Shown here one piece after another: positions 58,561 to 64,000 of a stretch of DNA of 64,000 bases; within the stretch, counting starts at the first letter, position 1, and each line of letters begins with the position of its first letter. The stretch spans positions 31,434,001-31,498,000 of the forward strand of contig CM114272.1 in the NCBI GenBank assembly GCA_050084515.1. Reading direction: 5' to 3'. Position numbers and translations under genes: made by a program. Below the pieces are notes generated by a model. It saw nothing but the letters and a program-made list of their open reading frames with translations. It was not told where the DNA came from and ran no database searches. Source of the stretch: Blasia pusilla (Eukaryota > Marchantiophyta > Marchantiopsida > Blasiales).

Positions 58561-58598
58561 CAAGGGGTGAAGGTATATGACGTGGAAATATCTACAAG

Positions 58599-59399
58599 TT
58601 GTCTGCTTTCACGACTAGTGTAGGTACAAATCTGAGTAGCAGTAAGTGGTGGCATGAAAGATTTGGTCACTTAAGCTTTCCCTTACTAAGTCAGATGCAG
58701 AAATCTAGCATGGTTGTTGATTTACCAACAATTTTTGGAGTGTCGGATACATGTGAATCTTGTATGATGGGCAAGCAACACCGACAACCATTCCCACAAG
58801 AGTCCAGCAATAGAGCAAAGGCTCCTCTAGAGCTGATTCATGCTGACCTCTGTAGTAAAATGAGAACAGTGGCATTAGGTGGTTCTTCCTATTTCTTTTT
58901 AGTTATCGACGATTATAGTAGGAAGATTTGGGTGTATTTCCTTCGTGATAAGGCAAGTGCTTTTGGAAAATTTAAAGTATGGCACAAGCTAGTTGAGAAT
59001 GAGATAGGAAAGAAGGTACAGAAGCTTCGCACCGATCGAGGAGGAGAATTCTTATCAACAGAATTCAACAAATATTTGGGAAAGCATGGAATCAAGCGAC
59101 AGTTAACCATGGCACATATACCACAACAAAATGGAGTTGTTGAGCGTCGAAACCATACAGTGGTGGAGATGGCAAGATGTATGATGAAAGCAAAAGGTTT
59201 CACAGAAGGATTTTGGGCTGAAGTTGCTAATACTGCCGTTTACATTTTAAATAAAAGTGCTTCCAAGTCAGTGCAAGGCATGACTACTCATCAATCATAC
59301 TCAAGTAAGGTACCATCAGTCCAACATTTTAGGACTTTTGGTAGTGAGTGCTTTGTTCATATTCTTGAAGCATCCAGGCTAGAGTCCAAGAGCAAGTAG
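58599..59399 (+). pseudogene. Copia integrase, open frame with intact catalytic triad
   Basis: An uninterrupted 267-codon frame. Zinc domain: WWHERFGHLS with CESCMMGKQ (H-H-C-C). Core: Asp in ELIHADLC, Asp in LRTDRGGEF and Glu in QQNGVVERRNHT, with exactly 35 residues between the second Asp and Glu. Family blocks IDDYSRKIWVYFL and FWAEVANTAVYILNK follow. A TAG at 59397 ends it, but in-frame homology continues at 59409 (GYSDESKAYRLW), so the stop is secondary. Best-preserved domain of this element. Confidence 0.93.
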
Positions 59400-59645
59400 T
59401 GCATCTTTATGGGATACAGTGATGAGTCTAAAGCTTATCGCCTATGGTATCCTGAGGCAAAGAAGATGCTTGTGAGTCGTGATGTGGTGTTCCAAGAACA
59501 GCCTCGTCAAGTGGCGGATATCAGTGGTCCGTCCACATTATCATCAAACAAAGAGATAACCCACCAGAGCACACCACCAATGTTTACACCAGATCATCAA
59601 GAAGAAGAATTTGGTGATCATTACAAAGAGCAGCCTATGGGTTGA
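59400..59645 (+). pseudogene. Copia integrase C-terminal region/linker and deletion junction
   Basis: Reads GYSDESKAYRLWYPEAKKML and SRDVVFQEQPRQV, the segment that normally ends the integrase, followed by an acidic/polar linker. At about 59636-59645 it passes directly into YGLKQAPSVWYQ of RT in another frame. The roughly 150 or more residues of the RT N-terminal half seen at 16.9-17.4 kb are absent. Confidence 0.88.
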
Positions 59646-60250
59646 AGCAAGCCCCAAGCGTATGGTATCAAAAAATAGATACATTCTTCTGAGAGAAGGG
59701 TCTCATCAAGAGTTTGTCATAAGCAAATTTGTATGTGTTTTGCGAAGACGGGATGTATATGTTGATAGTCTTGTATGTGGATGATCTTACTATCATAGGA
59801 GACCATAGTAAGAAAATAGAGGAAATGAAGGGAGTGTTGAAATCCGATTTTGAAATGTTAGATTTAGGTCTTTTGCACTACTTTATAGGGTTGGAGATTT
59901 AGCAACATTTAGATTCTATTTTTCTCTCTCAGCAAAAGTATGCTAGAGAAATCTTGAAGGTATTCAGGATGACCAAGTGTAAGGCAGTGGTCTTGCCAAT
60001 GGAGGTAGAGTTGAAACTCTCGATGGAGGATGTTTCACCATTGGTAGATGAAAAGTTGTGCACAAAGCTTGTAGGCGGTTTGATATTTTTGTGTAACACT
60101 AGACGAGACATTAGCTTTGCTATGGGAGTGTTGAGTAGGTTCTCAACTAGGTCTCGTGAGAACCATTGGAAGGCAAAGATGCGTGTGTTGAAGTACATCA
60201 AAGGAAATGTCGAGTACGGGATCACCTATGGAGCAGGGTTTAGGTTTTTG
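59638..60250 (+). pseudogene. Copia reverse transcriptase, C-terminal half only
   Basis: Begins at YGLKQAPSVWYQKIDTFF, continues with the catalytic VLYVDDLTIIG (YVDD at 59774-59785), HSKKIEEMKGVLKSDFEM, LGLLHYFIGLEI, AREILKVFRM and FSTRSRENHWKAK. Several stops are present. The palm motif is intact but the fingers and first palm strands are deleted, so no activity is possible. Confidence 0.93.
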
Positions 60251-60725
60251 TGACTGGGATTGGGCAGAAGATTCAGATTCTCGAAGATCGGTTTCGGGTT
60301 ATTGCTTCTTGGTAGGATCAGGTGTGGTGTCATGGGTCAACAAGAAGCAACCTACAGTGGCTCTTTATTCTACCGAGGCAGAGTACTAGGCGGCTTATTA
60401 TGCTTCTTGTGAAGCAATATGGTTGAGATGGATATTGGAGGACATAAGAGAAGCACTAGAAAGTACTATTGTAATGTGGTGGGACAATCAGAGTTGCATT
60501 GCCATAGCACATAATCCTGTGTTTTATGCTCGTATGAGGCACATAGAGATCCACTATCATTTTTTTCGTGAATTGATTGAGAGAGAGGTTTTGAAGTTAG
60601 TGTATTGTCCAACAAAGGATAACCGTGCAGACATCTTTACGGAAGCTTTGAGTGGAGATCAGCTTCACCGACATGTGAAGGGTCCAAGATCAGTAGTCTA
60701 CATAAGAGTGGGTCCAAGACAATAG
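60246..60725 (+). pseudogene. Copia RNase H domain
   Basis: After a frameshift near 60250 it reads CDWDWAEDSDSRRSVSGYCF, SWVNKKQPTVALYSTEAEY (stop TAG at 60388), then MWWDNQSCIAIAHNPVFYAR, HIEIHYHFFRELIE and VYCPTKDNRADIFTEAL. The catalytic Asp, Glu and Asp positions (DWD, STEAEY, WDNQS) are present. It ends shortly before the polypurine tract. Confidence 0.92.
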
Positions 60726-60751
60726 TCTACATGCATATGAGAGTGGATATT

Positions 60752-60758
60752 GAGGGGG
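60752..60758 (+). promoter_or_regulatory. Copia polypurine tract
   Basis: GAGGGGG immediately precedes the right LTR (context GATATTGAGGGGG then TGTTGG), the plus-strand primer site usual for copia elements. Confidence 0.85.
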
Positions 60759-61146
60759 TGTTGGATTCTCAACATCCACTTCTCTGAGCACCATTAATCT
60801 GATCAGCCCCCTTTGTATGAGGAGAAGCCTAGATTGATGGTTCCGACTTAGATGTCGGAGGATTCATAGTAGTATGACGTACGTGGTCTACGGAGTAGCG
60901 TTACTAGGATTATCTAACCCAAAAATTCTCTATTAATAGAAATGAAGAAAAATAGGTAAAAACCTTAGTTTCCCGAGTAGTGAAATAGTCGGGAGCCGCA
61001 ACGGTAGCGTATTCCCGTATGTCGAGTTATCTCCATGTTCAGGTTCCATCGAAGCTCTTCTGTGAGCGCACGGACAGATTAGGCCACTTTGTATCTCTAA
61101 GTTTTGTAAAGATTTTAGTGATTTTGTCACTTTCTTTTTTCTCACA
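60759..61146 (+). repeat. Right copia LTR
   Basis: 388 bp, TGTTGGATTCTCAACATCC to TTTTCTCACA, followed by the TTTCA target copy. Confidence 0.96.
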
Positions 61147-61881
61147 TTTCATGGCAAATGGGTATTTAACCCAAATTCCCCAAAAATGCAAAGGCCATTC
61201 TAGATCTTATTGACTAGATTGGAAAATCAAAGAAAAAAAGATTTGTGGAGTTCTTTTTTTCCTTGTATCTGATGTTGCTCTAAAATTTGTTCAACTTTTA
61301 GATAGGAGTATTTCAAAGAATTCTGGAAAATGTCATGACTAATAGATGTTTAAAAAAAAGTCTGAAAATACAAAGGTTACTCTAGACCTTGGTGACTAGA
61401 TCATAAAAGAAAAAAGAACTTCTTATCCCTTGTATAAGCTCTTGCCCTCAAATTTTCTCAACTCTTGTATATGAGTGTTTCCAAGAACCCCGCAAAATTG
61501 AATGACAAACGGATGTTCAATCAAACGTAAAAAAATGCAAAGGTCATTATAGACCTTAATTAGTGATAAGATTGGGAAAGAAAAAAGAACTCATGTCTTT
61601 TTTTTATTTCTTTCAAGTATATGGCATTGCTCTTGCTTTGAAACTTTGTGAACTTCTTTATAAGAAAATTTTGAGAAACTATTTAAAATTTTATGGCAAA
61701 TGGATATTCAACCCAAAGTCCAAACATAAGGTCATTCCAAGTTTGAAATTAGTGATTAGGTTGGAAAAGAAGAAAGGGAAAAGTTTTTTTAAGAGTATTT
61801 TCCTTACAAAGTTTGTTATTGCAAATTTCTATTATTTCTCCATTAGTAGTTTTTTTCTTGTGTGATGCATTCAATTAAGGG

Positions 61882-62055
61882 GTGGAAATGAAAAAGCCCC
61901 ATGAATGAAGAATATAAAGGGAAGTTTTTACACACATGTTGAATGTGTAGAGTGTAATACCATAAAATGTGGAAATGGAAAAGCCCCATAAATGAAGAAT
62001 ATAAAGGGAAGTTTTTACACACATGTTGAATGTGTAGAGTGTAATACCATGAAAT
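61882..62055. repeat. 87-bp tandem duplication
   Basis: Copies 61882-61968 and 61969-62055 (GTGGAAATG...AAGCCCC...AATATAAAGGGAAG...TGTAATACCAT) are nearly identical. A diverged relative of the segment just before it (GATGCATTCAATTAAGGGG) occurs at about 62173 and 62290, hinting at a wider old repeat. Confidence 0.93.
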
Positions 62056-63690
62056 TTGACCGATTAAAACCTCATCTCCTGTATTCATTAATATGTTTTT
62101 TAGCTATAGCTTATTTTGTATCCCTCCTCATCCATTCCAGAAAATATGACAACTAGTAAATTTTTTGTTTGTGCGTTGCACTTAATAAGATGGGTGGCAA
62201 TAAAAATAAGCATAAAGAAATTCTTAGTAAATGATTAAAAAAATAATAATTTTAACTGAAATAGATACCATAGTATTTTGTATCCTACATGATTTCCCAA
62301 TTAAGGGAGGGAAATTACATATTATGAATTTAAAAAAATAAATATAGTTTGATTTTCCTCCCATCCAAGATTGAAATAAAAAATGAAAATTATTATTTTG
62401 AAGAACACATATTTTTACCCTCTTCTATGACTATTCTTTCATCTTTCGAAAATAACACGTTATTTCTTCTCTAGAATAAACTAGAAATTTTAAATTTTAA
62501 TAATTTTAAATTTAAGTATAGAAAATTACTAAATTTTTCTAAATGGTTAAATTCATATCAATCAATGGGCGCTAGCTCATTTATTGATCAATGAATAAGC
62601 GAATCTTGTGAAATTCGTCTATGAAACTAAGTAATGAAGCCTTTACTTATTTTTACCTATACTAAGTTGAAAAGTATAATGAGGGTAAGTTTTTCCTCTA
62701 GTTAAAAAAGGAAAAACTAAAGTCTTATTTGGAAAGCCAAGTTGGATTCATTATCAAGGAAATATATCTTTCTTATTTTTTTCCCATACTTTCTCATTTA
62801 AACTCTAGAACTTCATATTATCATCTTCCATACGTGATTCATTTCTAATCATCATCACACAAGCCAAAAAACTACTTCCTACTTCAAAAATGAATTGATT
62901 TTCAATACTAATTTCTAGAGAAATAGCTTCGGCCTATTAATTTTTTTACTTTTTTCAACCCTGATGATCTTCCGAGTAAGAAAATGATTCCCCATTTTGA
63001 TCAGAAGAATTTCCCAAAAGATAGTGCAATTTCTCTCTTCAACCAAGCTTGAAAATTCAAAAAAATCTAGAAATGAAACCACTTTTATTCTTTTGAAGAA
63101 TAAATGTTTTTGCAAAACACTACTATTATTATCCTTTCTCAAATTTTCAAAAAAATTATCATTTCCCTTAAAAACCAAACTTGAAATTTGAAAAAATTAT
63201 TTCCTAAATAATTCAAAATAATTCAAAAATTTTGAATGAAAAGAAAGGAGAAAATAAGAAGAAAAGAGACTATATTTTTTTAATAAGAGAGAGAAAATTT
63301 TAACCAATTCTTCTCTCAAATGGAAAATTTGATGGAATTCTTTTAACTTCTTTCCTAATCAAGTTTTTAAACTAACCACTTTATATAAAAACAAACCTCA
63401 AAAGAGGACAAAGAAAGGTAATAACATCTCAAAAGAGGAGTCAAAAAATGCATGAAGGAATGCAAAAAGAAAATGGCAAGTAGCCAATGCAGATACGAAA
63501 TTAATGAACTACACCATTGATAACCTAAAACAAATATGACAAGAACACTGAAGGTTGGTCAAATGTGAACGAACGACGAGGTGAGCGACCCCCACCACCT
63601 CGGCATGACGTATTAATGCCAAGGCTTGTGCACATTGTAAGGCCACAGAGATGCATTGCCAAAAATAAATAGTAACTATAGAGAGAGAAA
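62056..63690. other. AT-rich, no gene recognised
   Basis: Very A/T-rich sequence with short Lys/Phe/Asn frames expected by composition. No motif, element end or RNA gene supported. Confidence 0.5.
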
Positions 63691-64000
63691 GACTACAGGA
63701 AGGGGCAAGATGATGATTCTTGAGGGAGTGGCGAGCACATGTTTTTAGGAAAGTATCAAAAGTAAATGACCGAATACTTTCACTGCAAAAGGAATAAATC
63801 TATCAGTCGCATGTCTCACAGCATAACTTAACTCCTTGATTCTTGCTGCAGCTTTGGCCGCCGAACCTTTGATATGTGTGGCTCAACACATCAAGTTAGA
63901 ATGTGTTGGATTAGCAACCACCACATCAGCTTGTGTCTGGAATCCATCTCGAGACATAACAACATCAACTCTCCGACGAGAGGTTGCTTGTGTGGTTGAA
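63690..64000 (-). pseudogene. C-terminal fragment of a plant reverse-transcriptase-type retroelement ORF, cut by window end
   Basis: From 63998 downward the minus strand reads SRRRVDVVMSRDGFQ, ADVVVANPTHSNL, a TGA, then AAKAAARIKELSYAV and DRFIPFAVKVFG. After a 1-nt shift it continues FDTFLKTCARHSL. The order R-V-D-(I/V)-V, D-V-V-x-A-(D/N)-P-T, A-A-x-K-E, F-I-P-x-A-x-E-x-(F/Y)-G, F-D-x-F is a conserved C-terminal block I know from reverse-transcriptase-encoding repeats of plants; it looks like a PD-(D/E)XK-nuclease-type fold (inference). The stop and shift mean decay. The rest lies beyond the window. Confidence 0.55.

Larger units (their letters stand above)
56860..61151 (+). mobile_element. 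Ty1/copia retrotransposon with both LTRs and 5-bp target duplication
   Basis: A structurally complete insertion: TTTCA duplication at 56860-56864 and 61147-61151; LTRs 56865-57252 and 60759-61146, both exactly 388 bp with TG...CA ends (CA mutated to TA in the left copy). By eye roughly 25-30 positions differ between LTRs, so it is not recent. Between them lie gag, protease, integrase, RT and RNase H in copia order on the plus strand, with stops, frameshifts and a deletion of the N-terminal part of RT. It is non-autonomous. Confidence 0.96.
56723..61730. repeat. Satellite-like tandem array, unit about 175 bp, split by a copia element
   Basis: Units headed by ATGCAAAGGTCATTCTAGA-type words start at 56723, 61186, 61368, 61535 and about 61726. 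If the copia and one target copy (56865-61151) are removed, the spacings are about 176, 182, 167 and 190 bp. Each unit carries TTGACTAGATTGG-like, GAAAAAAGAACTT-like, GTTTCCAAGAAC-like and ATGGCAAATGGATATTCAACC-like blocks. A degenerate earlier unit lies at about 56620-56722. No coding signal. Confidence 0.8.

Overview
The window looks like nuclear DNA of a land plant. It holds a class III (secretory) peroxidase gene with the classic plant layout of four exons and three introns. It also holds Ty3/gypsy and Ty1/copia elements, plant-like intron borders and a short TTTAGGG telomere-type box. The gypsy gag/pol family is a type I associate with non-flowering plants (bryophytes, lycophytes), so a bryophyte-like host is plausible; this is inference and the species is not identified. 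There are no bacterial operons, rRNA genes, convincing tRNA genes or CRISPR arrays. Almost all long open frames are decayed transposon pieces.

Layout. 1-5.0 kb: decayed Ty3/gypsy gag-protease-RT-RNase H on the minus strand, cut by the window edge. 5.1-7.5 kb: pyrimidine-rich DNA with a repeated 9-mer, then LTR-like DNA with a TATA box. 7.5-14.1 kb: relics of an LTR family (called R1 here) and two unrecognised gene-like relics. 14.2-15.65 kb: a second gypsy fragment carrying an integrase with a C-terminal PHD finger. 15.66-17.4 kb: an unrecognised coiled-coil fragment broken by a decayed Ty1/copia element. 17.66-34.9 kb: the gene-bearing part, with a peroxidase pseudogene (17.66-19.63 kb), a shorter third relic (about 21.2-21.65 kb) and one intact peroxidase gene (32.406-34.655 kb) with TATA box and duplicated poly(A) signals. 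35-43 kb: largely unannotatable DNA with small tandem duplications. 43-46.5 kb: more R1 LTRs, including a solo LTR. 46.5-48.8 kb: an unrecognised degenerate coding region. 49-51.2 kb: AT-rich tandem repeats, including a roughly 170-bp satellite. 51.4-54.7 kb: a CACTA-like end and a 290-bp inverted repeat about 2.2 kb apart. 56.7-61.75 kb: a roughly 175-bp tandem repeat into which a 4.3-kb Ty1/copia element inserted, with 388-bp LTRs and a perfect 5-bp target duplication. 61.9-64 kb: AT-rich DNA, an 87-bp duplication, and at the edge a conserved C-terminal piece of a reverse-transcriptase-type element.

Only the peroxidase at 32.4-34.7 kb looks able to make a functional host protein. The rest records tandem gene duplication with decay, nested retroelement insertion and satellite growth. 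The most distinctive item is the integrase-PHD fusion, which suggests a histone-reading targeting module on a plant gypsy lineage.
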